From assembly GCA_002409145.1 (NCBI GenBank), contig DHUL01000039.1, positions 22,508 to 30,920 on the forward strand: a DNA stretch of 8,413 bases. Reading direction: 5' to 3'. The DNA is from Bacteroidales bacterium UBA5235. Lineage in GTDB: Bacteria; Bacteroidota; Bacteroidia; Bacteroidales; VadinHA17. Below the pieces are notes generated by a model. The model ran no database searches. It saw only the letters and a program-made list of their open reading frames with translations, and was not told the DNA's origin. The translations under genes and the position numbers were made by a program. Positions 1 through 7,420 of the stretch are shown here, piece by piece (position 1 is the stretch's first letter; each line of letters begins with the position of its first letter).

Positions 1-2127
1 GCCCACCTGGGAGTGATAAAAGTAATGGAAGAGGCAGGTCTGAAACCTGACTATATCACCGGAGTGAGCATGGGAAGCATTGTCGGGGGGATGTATGCAA
101 TGGGTTACTCCCCTGACAGCATAGCCCGGATGTTCAGGATGTTCGACTGGGAACATGCCATGTCAGACATGATAGCGGAAAACAAGATCATCTTTCTGGA
201 AAAGAGACACTTCAAGAATAGCCTTATTGCATTGCCGATCACCCGTGATGCAATCAATATACCGTCGGGTCTGATCAACGGCCAGCAGATAGAGAGTGGT
301 CTGAACCATTATTTCTGGCCGGCAGCCACAATTACCGATTTTTCCAAACTACCCATACCCTTTCTTTGTCTGGCAACTGATGTGGTAACCAGCAAAAAGG
401 TGGTTTTCCGCAGTGGTTACCTCCCCGATGCCATACGGGCAAGCATCGCTATCCCTTCGGTATTCACCCCCGTTAAAACAGACACAGCAGTCCTTGTTGA
501 CGGAGGTGTGGTTCGCAATTATGCTGCCACCGAACTGAGGGAGATGGGAGCTGATATTGTAATTGGCTCATATGTAAGCTTCAGGGGATACAAGGAGAAG
601 GACCTTGGTACAGCATACGGAATCCTGAAACAGATCGGATTCCTCAGCAGCCTTGCTGACTATGAGGAGCAGAAACGTCAGACCGATATAATGGTTGAAC
701 CGGAACTGGGCACAATTAATACTCTTTCATTCAATAATATAGACACCATTATTGCCAGAGGCTACCGCGAAGCCCTTAAATACAGGGATGTCTTTGAAAA
801 GCTGGCCGATTCCCTTGACGCTATCGGTCCCCGGGAACCGGTAAAAGCGCTTCCCGACGTCAGGTATTATAGATTTGACAATATCAGGGTCACAGGTAAC
901 GAAATAATCAGTGATGCTCAGATAATTGGCGTCCTCGATGTCATGCCGGGTGAAAACGTTGACAGGGATCTTCTGGAGGAGAGGATTGAACTGCTCTACG
1001 GTAAAAACTGGTTTGAGAAGGTCAGATACAGGATAATCCCGGAGGAGAATGAGCTGACACTCGAGATCGACTGCATTGAACGACCAAGGGCAATGCTTTA
1101 CGGATCTCTGCACTATGATCCGGCTCTCAGCGCAGGTGCAATTGTAAACTTCTCAATCAGGGACCTGATCACACCCAGATCTGTTATAAACCTTGATTCT
1201 TACATAGGTCAATTCTACCGGATCAGGCTGAGTTCCATACAATTCGTAGACAAAAGCCAGAAATTCGGATTAGAAGCCTCATTCTTCGCTGACAATACCC
1301 GGCTGCCTCTCATTAAACTGAGAAATGAGACAGGACCGATGCTCAGCCAGAACTTCAATACAGCATTCAGCCTGAGCAAACGCCTGAGTCTGAATCACCT
1401 GATGACCCTGACAGCTTCATTCGAGAACCAGCACCTGGTACCTGACTTCCTCACTTCAACCGGGATCACCAGATTGACATATGATTATCTCAGACTAAAC
1501 TACTGCTACCAGACAAATACCCTTGACAGGAAACACTTTCCTAACCAGGGTGTCTCATCCGGGATCTCCCTGTCAGCGCTCAGGATGATAAGAGGTGTGG
1601 TCAGGACCGGATCAGGAAGATCAGTGTATGATCCCGGAGATGAAGATTCTCCTTTCAGCTTTGACCGCAATTATGTGACAAGGGCATGGATTAACTCCTA
1701 TTCACCAATTTCAAAAAAAGTGACATTTCTGGTCGGTGGCGATATACTGTTTACTACTGGCACAGATTCTATAACCTCGGGGAACGACTTCTGGCTCCTT
1801 GGCGGAATTGACCCCCTGACTGACCGGTCCATCTCTGCTGCCGGGTTCTACCCCAACCAGATAACCGTCAGAAATGCAGGAGGTTTGCGCCTTGGCACTG
1901 ACATTGAAATAATCACTGACCTTCATCTTACGGTTGACCTCAACCTTTTCGCACTGAAGGAGCCTTATCGCGAGGCCGGCTTCACAATAATGGGAGGTTA
2001 CGCAATTGGCGCAGGTTATATGACAGTTGCCGGTCCTGTGAGGATCGGGATCATGCACGGTCTGTACGACCGGCAGGTACTGTACAGGAATGTCAAGGGA
2101 TATGTTAGTGTGGGGTTCAACTTCTGA
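1..2127 (+). CDS. Patatin-like phospholipase with POTRA and outer-membrane barrel (type Vd / PlpD-like), 5' truncated
   Basis: The reading frame is open from base 1, so the gene begins outside the window; the GTG at 13 is an internal Val codon in a patatin motif (AHLGVIKVMEEAG), not a start. Codons are counted here from base 1. The patatin domain spans about codons 1-275: the nucleophile elbow GVSMG has Ser23, the block RASIAIPSVFTPV lies near codon 147, and the partner DGG has Asp167, so the Ser-Asp dyad is intact. The Gly-rich oxyanion-hole loop should lie just upstream and is missing only through truncation. Codons 288-362 look like one POTRA domain, and 364-708 like an Omp85/BamA-type barrel of alternating strands ending GYVSVGFNF, with the terminal Phe expected for BAM-dependent insertion. 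In this family the patatin domain is a phospholipase A carried across or displayed at the outer membrane. Known from the family: PlpD and FplA have this layout. Inferred: surface or secreted lipase activity here. A signal peptide cannot be checked. Confidence 0.93.
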   Translation, partial: AHLGVIKVMEEAGLKPDYITGVSMGSIVGGMYAMGYSPDSIARMFRMFDWEHAMSDMIAENKIIFLEKRHFKNSLIALPITRDAINIPSGLINGQQIESGLNHYFWPAATITDFSKLPIPFLCLATDVVTSKKVVFRSGYLPDAIRASIAIPSVFTPVKTDTAVLVDGGVVRNYAATELREMGADIVIGSYVSFRGYKEKDLGTAYGILKQIGFLSSLADYEEQKRQTDIMVEPELGTINTLSFNNIDTIIARGYREALKYRDVFEKLADSLDAIGPREPVKALPDVRYYRFDNIRVTGNEIISDAQIIGVLDVMPGENVDRDLLEERIELLYGKNWFEKVRYRIIPEENELTLEIDCIERPRAMLYGSLHYDPALSAGAIVNFSIRDLITPRSVINLDSYIGQFYRIRLSSIQFVDKSQKFGLEASFFADNTRLPLIKLRNETGPMLSQNFNTAFSLSKRLSLNHLMTLTASFENQHLVPDFLTSTGITRLTYDYLRLNYCYQTNTLDRKHFPNQGVSSGISLSALRMIRGVVRTGSGRSVYDPGDEDSPFSFDRNYVTRAWINSYSPISKKVTFLVGGDILFTTGTDSITSGNDFWLLGGIDPLTDRSISAAGFYPNQITVRNAGGLRLGTDIEIITDLHLTVDLNLFALKEPYREAGFTIMGGYAIGAGYMTVAGPVRIGIMHGLYDRQVLYRNVKGYVSVGFNF

Positions 2128-2161
2128 ACCCTGCGAATGGTCTGATTGTTGTCTTATTACT

Positions 2162-2169
2162 GAGGGAGG
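2162..2169 (+). promoter_or_regulatory. Possible Shine-Dalgarno of the TPR gene
   Basis: GAGGGAGG is a good match to the anti-SD sequence, but it ends 17 bases before the ATG at 2187, which is longer than usual. There is no ATG, GTG or TTG in the gene's frame between this site and 2187. It sits between 6-bp inverted arms (TGTTGT at 2147-2152 and ACAACA at 2175-2180). Bacteroidota genes often rely little on SD pairing, so its role is uncertain. Confidence 0.35.
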
Positions 2170-2186
2170 TCACCACAACACAGATT

Positions 2187-4427
2187 ATGAACATCAATAC
2201 AATCATACTGAAGCACAGGAGCGTCTGCAACCTCATCGTACAGAGAAAGGTACGGCAGAGCCTTGAAATCATATCAGATTTGCTTGATAATGTGTCTGAT
2301 GGCGAGCTCAGGGATCAGTTCGCCGAGTTACAGATGACCTATAGAAATATCCTCAGGTACACTGTCGAGGGGATAGACGACCCTGAAAGGCAGAAGGTCT
2401 ACAGCAGGCTCCTGCAGAATATCCTCAGGCTGAACGACAGGATCAAACAGGACATTTTGGCACGTTATTCCGGGTGGTACACTTATTCTGTCAGGGCAAG
2501 GGAGCAGAAGGAAGAAAGACTCAGGGGAGGGAACCTTATCCAGAGTGTGGATGACCTTGTGTTCAAATCACGTCTTGATGATCTTCTTGCCTCTGCAGAG
2601 ATAGGCCGGTCCGGCCCCCGGAGCGAGGCAGCAAAAGAGGCTGAACGCCTCTCGGGGATAATATTCAACCATCTCTGGCTGACCGATTATTACGGTGAAG
2701 CCGAGGAAAGTCTTATGGACCTTCTTTTGGGATCAGCCCGCTTCGAGTGGCATGAGACAGCCACATTTGTAAGTGCAGTAACATTGAGCAGTCTGCGGAC
2801 CTGGGACCCGGCAAAGATCCGGCTGCTGGCCAGGCTGACTGCTGACCTGACACCACAGGTGGCTGAAAGAGCGGTAACAGGACTGGTCTTCAGTCTCCAT
2901 TATTACAATGACCGCCTGAACCTGTATCCTGAAATTATTCAAACAGTCAGCGACCTGGCACAAGTGAAAAACTTCAGGGAGAGGTGCCGAATAGTGGTGC
3001 TTCAGGCTATCAGATCTCGATATACGGAGCAGCTCAGCAGGAGAATGAACGAAGAGATACTCCCGAAAGTCGTCAGACTTAAACCTCGCATTGAAGAAAA
3101 ACTTGACCTTGATAAAATCCTCGGCGAAAATCCCGAAGAAGGTCAAAATCCTGACTGGTCAGAAATGTTCCGCGGATCAGAGGAGATGTTTAAAACCATG
3201 GAGGAACTGACCAACCTCCAGATGGAAGGTTCTGATGTTTATATGTCAGCCTTTGCAGGACTGAAGAAGTTCGACTTCTTCAGGGAATTGCGCAACTGGT
3301 TCATCCCATTCTACCCTGATCATGAGGCAGTAGACTCCATCTTCAGGGATGAAATCCTTGGCCCTGGAATAAACGAACTGGCCGAAGCACTATATAAAAC
3401 ACCATTCATCTGCAACTCTGACAAATTCTCTCTCATCCTTAATATGAAATACCTGCCTTCCGAACAAAAGAGCATGATGCTCAAGGTGTTCCGGATGGAA
3501 CTGGAGGGCCTGGAACAGATGAAAAATGAAAATGAACTCACTGATCCTGTCGCAATCTTCAGGACAACAGTGACCCAGTACGTGCAGGATCTATACCGGT
3601 TCTTCAAGCTCTCTGATTTCAGAAATGAGTTTGACGATTTCTTCACCGGAAGGCTTGATCTGTACAACTCCCGTTTTTACAGGGAAACCTGTGGTTCAGT
3701 CTCTGATGACAGGTCACTTGCTGACTATTTCTTCAGCAAGGAATATTATGAAGATGCGCTGGCTCTCTATCTCACCATCCTTAAAAGCCGGACCGATGAC
3801 GCGGAACTGTACGAAAAGGCGGGTTATTGCTATCAGAAGGCGGGAGAATATGAAAAAGCCCTTGAGAAGTACTCAATGGCAACAATCATCGAACCCCATA
3901 CATGGACACTTCGAAAGACCGGCTGGTGTCTTCGCAGGCTTGGCAGACCGGCTGAAGCTCTGGAGGTTTACCGCAGAGCCCTGCAGAATGAACCTGACGA
4001 TCTGAACACAGTTCTTTTGGCAGCTCACTGCTGTCTTGACACAGCAAATTACGATGAGGCGCTGAAACATTACTTCAGGGTGGAGTATGAAAGTCCGGGC
4101 AATTCAAAGGTTCTGAGACCCATAGCATGGTGTTACCTGGTCACAGGCAGGTTTGCCGAGGCTGAGAAGTACTTTGAGAGACTGGCCGAAACCGGCCTTA
4201 CTCCCTATGATAAAATAAACATGGGGCACCTTGCCCTCTGCCAGGGCAACACAAGAGAGGCTGCCGAACATTACCTGAGTGCAGTGACCGGAGGAGAAAT
4301 GTCGGCTGAGAACTTTCTGTCAGCGTTTAATGATGATATACCTGTTCTGGCAGCAAATGGCGTCAATCCTGACGACCTGCCCATACTGCTCGATTATGTT
4401 CTCATGAACCAGAAAAAGGAGAGCTGA
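2187..4427 (+). CDS. Large TPR-repeat protein with an uncharacterised helical N-terminal region
   Basis: The protein has 746 residues with no signal peptide, lipobox or membrane segment, so it is probably cytoplasmic. Residues 1-500 are mostly helical and charged and match no domain I can name; a stretch rich in Trp, Phe and Pro at about 321-377 (NPDWSEMF, then FRELRNWFIPFYPDH) looks like a family signature. Residues about 505-703 hold roughly six consecutive TPR units, with the typical pattern of Gly/Ala at helix A, Tyr/Ala in helix B and a closing Pro (for example AELYEKAGYCYQKAGEYEKA and a following ATIIEP). TPR arrays act as protein-binding scaffolds. The start is the first ATG in frame and gives a plausible amphipathic N-terminus. 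The gene lies 59 bp after the patatin-barrel gene on the same strand, so co-transcription is possible but not shown. Its stop codon lies inside the convergent LysM gene. The partner and function are unknown; I would name it only as a TPR protein. Confidence 0.9.
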   Translation: MNINTIILKHRSVCNLIVQRKVRQSLEIISDLLDNVSDGELRDQFAELQMTYRNILRYTVEGIDDPERQKVYSRLLQNILRLNDRIKQDILARYSGWYTYSVRAREQKEERLRGGNLIQSVDDLVFKSRLDDLLASAEIGRSGPRSEAAKEAERLSGIIFNHLWLTDYYGEAEESLMDLLLGSARFEWHETATFVSAVTLSSLRTWDPAKIRLLARLTADLTPQVAERAVTGLVFSLHYYNDRLNLYPEIIQTVSDLAQVKNFRERCRIVVLQAIRSRYTEQLSRRMNEEILPKVVRLKPRIEEKLDLDKILGENPEEGQNPDWSEMFRGSEEMFKTMEELTNLQMEGSDVYMSAFAGLKKFDFFRELRNWFIPFYPDHEAVDSIFRDEILGPGINELAEALYKTPFICNSDKFSLILNMKYLPSEQKSMMLKVFRMELEGLEQMKNENELTDPVAIFRTTVTQYVQDLYRFFKLSDFRNEFDDFFTGRLDLYNSRFYRETCGSVSDDRSLADYFFSKEYYEDALALYLTILKSRTDDAELYEKAGYCYQKAGEYEKALEKYSMATIIEPHTWTLRKTGWCLRRLGRPAEALEVYRRALQNEPDDLNTVLLAAHCCLDTANYDEALKHYFRVEYESPGNSKVLRPIAWCYLVTGRFAEAEKYFERLAETGLTPYDKINMGHLALCQGNTREAAEHYLSAVTGGEMSAENFLSAFNDDIPVLAANGVNPDDLPILLDYVLMNQKKES
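4402..4427. other. Tail-to-tail overlap of convergent genes
   Basis: The plus-strand TPR gene ends with TGA at 4425-4427, while the minus-strand LysM gene ends with TGA at 4402-4404 (TCA on the plus strand). The last 26 bases therefore code on both strands. There is no intergenic space for a terminator, and no GC-rich hairpin with a T-run is visible at this junction. Confidence 0.9.
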
Positions 4428-6402
4428 TTCCGCCTCCCTGGTCCTCCCCGCATTTCTGGGGCTGGTGCCCGGGTCTCACGATTTCTATGGTCATATCCTT
4501 GCGGTAGTGAAGAATGAACAATCCCCTGTTCTCATAGCCGTTGTTACGGTTGCTTCGCCTGAAGTCAGGCTCCAGGCAGAGAAGCTCAGGATTGAACGTG
4601 CCGGGATCCTTCAGGAAACTCTTCCCTCCTGTGGCAACACCACCTATAAAGTACCACGCAAGGTCAAAACCGCGCCAGGCGAAGCTTTCAGCCATGGGCT
4701 CAGTCCTGAACTTCTTCAGGTACATAGCTGAGAATGATTTTACACCTGGTGCCTCAAAGTCGATATAGCTTTCAGACGGTATATGCAGTTCAAGATCATA
4801 ATAGTACTTCAGGTCAACTGTTTCAAGCCCGCGGATTTCAGGATACCCGATCACCATTATATCATACCGTTTTGTCAGGCTGTGAAGAGCGGAGAATGCT
4901 GAACTGACCACGGGTGTACTGGTAGTGGCAAGCACTATGATGTTTTTCCGTTCGTGATCCAGCTGGCTCTCAAATGAGGCAACGGTGCTGTAAACATTTC
5001 GTCTTTCCGTCACCCCCGTATAGAAGTATGGCACCACGCTCCCACCGCCTGAGACTGCAGAATCACCCGTTGCTTTTTTCACTTTCTGCCACAGGCTGGC
5101 TGTAGCCGGGTCATACATGGCCGTGTCTGAATACAGGAAGATGACCCTGCTTCCCTGTCGGCCTGCTACTTCATCGGCAATTATATCCTGCACCACTTCC
5201 TGGCTTGGAAAAACCCTGTAAAAGGAAGGTTTGTTCTCATGTATGTGACTGTCACGAAGCGGTACCGGTGAAACAAAGGGTATATCCCGTTCAGCAGCCC
5301 AGCCGGCAATCTGTTCCAGGTTGAAGGAAAACACAGGTCCGATTATCAGATCAACGTCATCCAGCTCTCCGGTCCGTAATAGTCTTTTGGTTTCCGCAGA
5401 ATCAGCTCCGGTATCATAAACCTCCATCTCCACGGTCAGGCCAAGTGACCGGAGGCTGTCGGCTGCAATCAGTATGCCTTCATAAGCTTCCAGGAAAGGA
5501 AGGCTGCCGTCATATATCTGAGAGGTTGTCTTCACACTCTCTGTAGTATCTGCAAAGACCCTGGTGTTGTTCTCCCTTATGAAGAAGGGAAGGAGTACGG
5601 CCACCTTTACAGTACCGTTCAGTCTCTCAAGCCTGGTTTTCTCCCCCGGTATGGTAAAGATCTCGGTGTCATAAGCAAAAGCCAGGGTGTCGGCAATGGC
5701 TGTGTCAGCAGGTATGCCTGCAGGCTCCTGTTCCCATTCAGCTCTTTGCTCCTGACCCCTGTTGGAAGCCTTATTCCGGGGTATGAGGAGGTAATCACCT
5801 TCGTGCGGGAAAAGCAGACCCCTGTTTGCCTTTTTCAGGTCTCTCACTGAAATGTCGTAATCATTGGCAATTGTTCCAAGTGTCTCTCCTCTTTTGACCA
5901 GGTGATGGATATAACGATCATCCTGAGCAACCTGTTTCTGTGGTACCTGTGTGCCTGTACCGGTGACCGGGGATTTCCCCTGGCCGCTCTGTCGGGTCTG
6001 TCCGGCTTGTCCGGACTGGACTGTCGTTGTGGTCTGCCCGGTTTGTCCGGCCACACCGGTCCGGGTGCCGTCATTGTTGTTTTTCATAGCAGCCCGGCCT
6101 TGTTCAACTGCGGCAGCAGGTATCCTGAGCACCTGGCCATCCTTTATAGTATTGTCAATCAATCCGTTTTCACGAGCCACCATGTCAACGCTTACACTAT
6201 AAGCCCTGGCTATTGAATACAGCGTCTGCCCCTTCAATACCTGGTGCATATAGTAAACCCTGCCCTCCACTACAATCTTCTCTCCGGAAATACTAACGGG
6301 AACCGGGACCGGGGCCTGCGTCTGGGCTTTAAGCAACACTGGCATAAGCAGTGCTGCAAGAACCAGCAGAGCAGCCGTGCGCCACCAGGAGAAATACTTC
6401 AT
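4402..6402 (-). CDS. Secreted LysM protein with periplasmic-binding (PBP1/Peripla_BP_6-like) domain
   Basis: The chosen start at 6402 gives 666 residues; a longer frame runs to a GTG at 6441. From 6402 the N-terminus is a clear signal peptide (MKYFSWWRT, hydrophobic core, then LLKAQ) without a lipobox Cys, so export by signal peptidase I to the periplasm is likely. LysM 1 covers about residues 50-95 (HQVLKGQTLYSIARAYSVSV) and LysM 2 about 165-208 (HHLVKRGETLGTIANDYDIS); they bind peptidoglycan glycan chains. They are joined by a Gly/Gln/Thr-rich linker at about 99-159. Residues about 263-640 resemble a type I periplasmic-binding fold (VKVAVLLPFF, DLIIGPVFSFNLEQIA, IPFVSPVPL, FYRVFPSQ), the Leu/Ile/Val-binding-protein superfamily. 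Annotators often call such proteins amino-acid ABC transporter binding proteins, but no permease or ATPase gene is nearby. Inferred role: wall-anchored sensor or regulator, perhaps LpoA-like in logic. It is the likely last gene of the phoH-purC operon. Confidence 0.88.
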   Translation of the reverse strand: MKYFSWWRTAALLVLAALLMPVLLKAQTQAPVPVPVSISGEKIVVEGRVYYMHQVLKGQTLYSIARAYSVSVDMVARENGLIDNTIKDGQVLRIPAAAVEQGRAAMKNNNDGTRTGVAGQTGQTTTTVQSGQAGQTRQSGQGKSPVTGTGTQVPQKQVAQDDRYIHHLVKRGETLGTIANDYDISVRDLKKANRGLLFPHEGDYLLIPRNKASNRGQEQRAEWEQEPAGIPADTAIADTLAFAYDTEIFTIPGEKTRLERLNGTVKVAVLLPFFIRENNTRVFADTTESVKTTSQIYDGSLPFLEAYEGILIAADSLRSLGLTVEMEVYDTGADSAETKRLLRTGELDDVDLIIGPVFSFNLEQIAGWAAERDIPFVSPVPLRDSHIHENKPSFYRVFPSQEVVQDIIADEVAGRQGSRVIFLYSDTAMYDPATASLWQKVKKATGDSAVSGGGSVVPYFYTGVTERRNVYSTVASFESQLDHERKNIIVLATTSTPVVSSAFSALHSLTKRYDIMVIGYPEIRGLETVDLKYYYDLELHIPSESYIDFEAPGVKSFSAMYLKKFRTEPMAESFAWRGFDLAWYFIGGVATGGKSFLKDPGTFNPELLCLEPDFRRSNRNNGYENRGLFILHYRKDMTIEIVRPGHQPQKCGEDQGGGISSPFSGS
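5997..6050 (-). repeat. Degenerate 9-bp repeats encoding a Gly-Gln linker
   Basis: Four near-identical 9-base units of the type YTTGTCCGG / TCTGYCCGG occur as two tandem pairs (5997-6014 and 6033-6050), separated by 18 bases. On the minus strand they encode the AGQTGQ and SGQAGQT-type stretches of the flexible linker between the two LysM domains. The unit is three codons long, so gain or loss of copies would keep the frame. Confidence 0.7.
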
Positions 6403-6407
6403 TTTTT

Positions 6408-6412
6408 CTTCC
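6408..6412 (-). promoter_or_regulatory. Shine-Dalgarno that favours the start at 6402
   Basis: On the minus strand GGAAG is followed by five A residues and then ATG (6402-6400), normal SD spacing. The two longer alternatives are weaker. The ATG at 6414-6412 overlaps this site, has no purine-rich site before it, and adds MEEK in front of the signal peptide. The GTG at 6441-6439 would add 13 residues of non-signal sequence. Confidence 0.55.
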
Positions 6413-6458
6413 ATCAATTGATTAATTCGTACTACTGTCACCCCCAGTCTAATCTCGC

Positions 6459-7409
6459 TTACAGCTGTTTAAGATAGCTGGTAACATTCCTCTCAATCCT
6501 TCTGAGGGGGTCTTCTGTATCTGCCTTTACAAATTCCCTGCCGGTAATGCGTTCGAATAGCTCAATGTACCGGTCTGATATCTCCCTGACTATTTCAGGT
6601 GTCATTTGCGGCACCTTTTCACCGCTTCTTCCCTGGAAGCCGTTAGCCATAAGCCACTCACGCACAAACTCCTTTGAGAGCTGTCTCTGTTGTTCGCCGC
6701 GGGCAAACCTCTCTTCATATCCATCAGAATAGAAATAGCGTGAACTGTCAGGCGTATGTATCTCATCAATAAGACAGATCGTGCCGTCATGTTTCCCGAA
6801 TTCGTACTTGGTATCAACGAGTATCAGTCCCTGCTTCGCGGCAATTTCCGAGCCTCTCATGAACAGCTTCATGGAATAATCCTCAAGCTTCCGGTATTCT
6901 TCCTCTGATACCAGGCCACTGCTGATGATCTCCTCTGCAGAGATATCCTGGTCATGCATTCCCTGTTCAGCTTTGGTTGTCGGAGTAATGAGAGGCTTCC
7001 CGAACTTCTGGTGCTCCCTCATGCCTTCCGGAAGAGGTATCCCGCATATCTCCCGTCCGCCTGACCTGTAGAGTCTCCATGAGCTTCCTGTCAGGTAACC
7101 CCTGACTATCATCTCCACGGGATATGTCTGACACCTGATCCCGACAGTTACATTGGGGTCCGGTGCTGCGATGTTCCATACCGGTACGATATCACTTACC
7201 ATCTCCAGGAACATGGTTGCTATCTGATTGAGAACCTGACCCTTGTATGGGATTCCCTCGGGCAGCACCACGTCAAATGCCGAGATACGGTCAGTGGCTA
7301 CCATCAGGAGGTATTTATCATCTATATTATAGACATCACGAACCTTTCCCCGGTATACTCCCTTCTGCCGTGGAAAATTAAAATCTGTTCCTGTTATAGC
7401 TTTTGCCAT
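6459..7409 (-). CDS. purC: Phosphoribosylaminoimidazole-succinocarboxamide (SAICAR) synthase
   Basis: This 316-residue enzyme joins CAIR and L-aspartate using ATP to make SAICAR, the eighth step of de novo purine synthesis from PRPP to IMP, in the cytoplasm. Visible motifs are the N-terminal nucleotide-binding GKVRDVY at 21-27, ATDRISAFD at 38-46, the signature VEMIVRGYLTGSSW at 98-111, EQGMHDQDIS at 148-157, the second signature LILVDTKYEFG at 195-205, and IDEIHTPDSSRYF at 214-226. The length matches the long form of about 300-315 residues, as in yeast Ade1 and Bacteroidota, rather than the about 237 residues of E. coli PurC. The ATG at 7409 leaves an 11-bp gap after the PhoH gene, with no clear SD, which fits translation within an operon transcript. 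No other pur genes are in view. It appears intact. Confidence 0.97.
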   Translation of the reverse strand: MAKAITGTDFNFPRQKGVYRGKVRDVYNIDDKYLLMVATDRISAFDVVLPEGIPYKGQVLNQIATMFLEMVSDIVPVWNIAAPDPNVTVGIRCQTYPVEMIVRGYLTGSSWRLYRSGGREICGIPLPEGMREHQKFGKPLITPTTKAEQGMHDQDISAEEIISSGLVSEEEYRKLEDYSMKLFMRGSEIAAKQGLILVDTKYEFGKHDGTICLIDEIHTPDSSRYFYSDGYEERFARGEQQRQLSKEFVREWLMANGFQGRSGEKVPQMTPEIVREISDRYIELFERITGREFVKADTEDPLRRIERNVTSYLKQL

Positions 7410-7420
7410 GGATCTGTGAC

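Noticed and set aside
13..15. GTG at 13 as the start of the patatin gene
   Set aside because: The frame is open to base 1 and the four upstream codons (AHLG) continue the patatin family motif, so the true start is outside the window.
727..1113. Minus-strand frame of 128 codons inside the patatin-barrel gene
   Set aside because: It is antisense to the patatin end and POTRA region, with no recognisable domain.
4446..4462. CCCC-GGGG hairpin as a terminator for the TPR gene
   Set aside because: The stem is only four base pairs, lies within the LysM coding sequence, and has no following T-run.
5902..6216. Plus-strand frame of 104 codons with LSGLSGL-type repeats opposite the LysM gene
   Set aside because: It is the antisense shadow of the repetitive Gly/Gln linker codons. 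It has no family motif, and the minus strand has clear domains.
4402..6402. Amino-acid ABC transporter system
   Set aside because: Only the binding-like fold is present; there are no permease or ATPase genes, and the protein is tethered by LysM domains.
6403..6441. Extended start (GTG at 6441) of the LysM protein
   Set aside because: The extra 13 residues precede a complete signal peptide, and a well-spaced GGAAG supports the ATG at 6402.
6461..6468. Palindrome ACAGCTGT at the end of purC
   Set aside because: An 8-bp palindrome is expected by chance at this scale; it lies in the last purC codons and has no second copy that I noticed.
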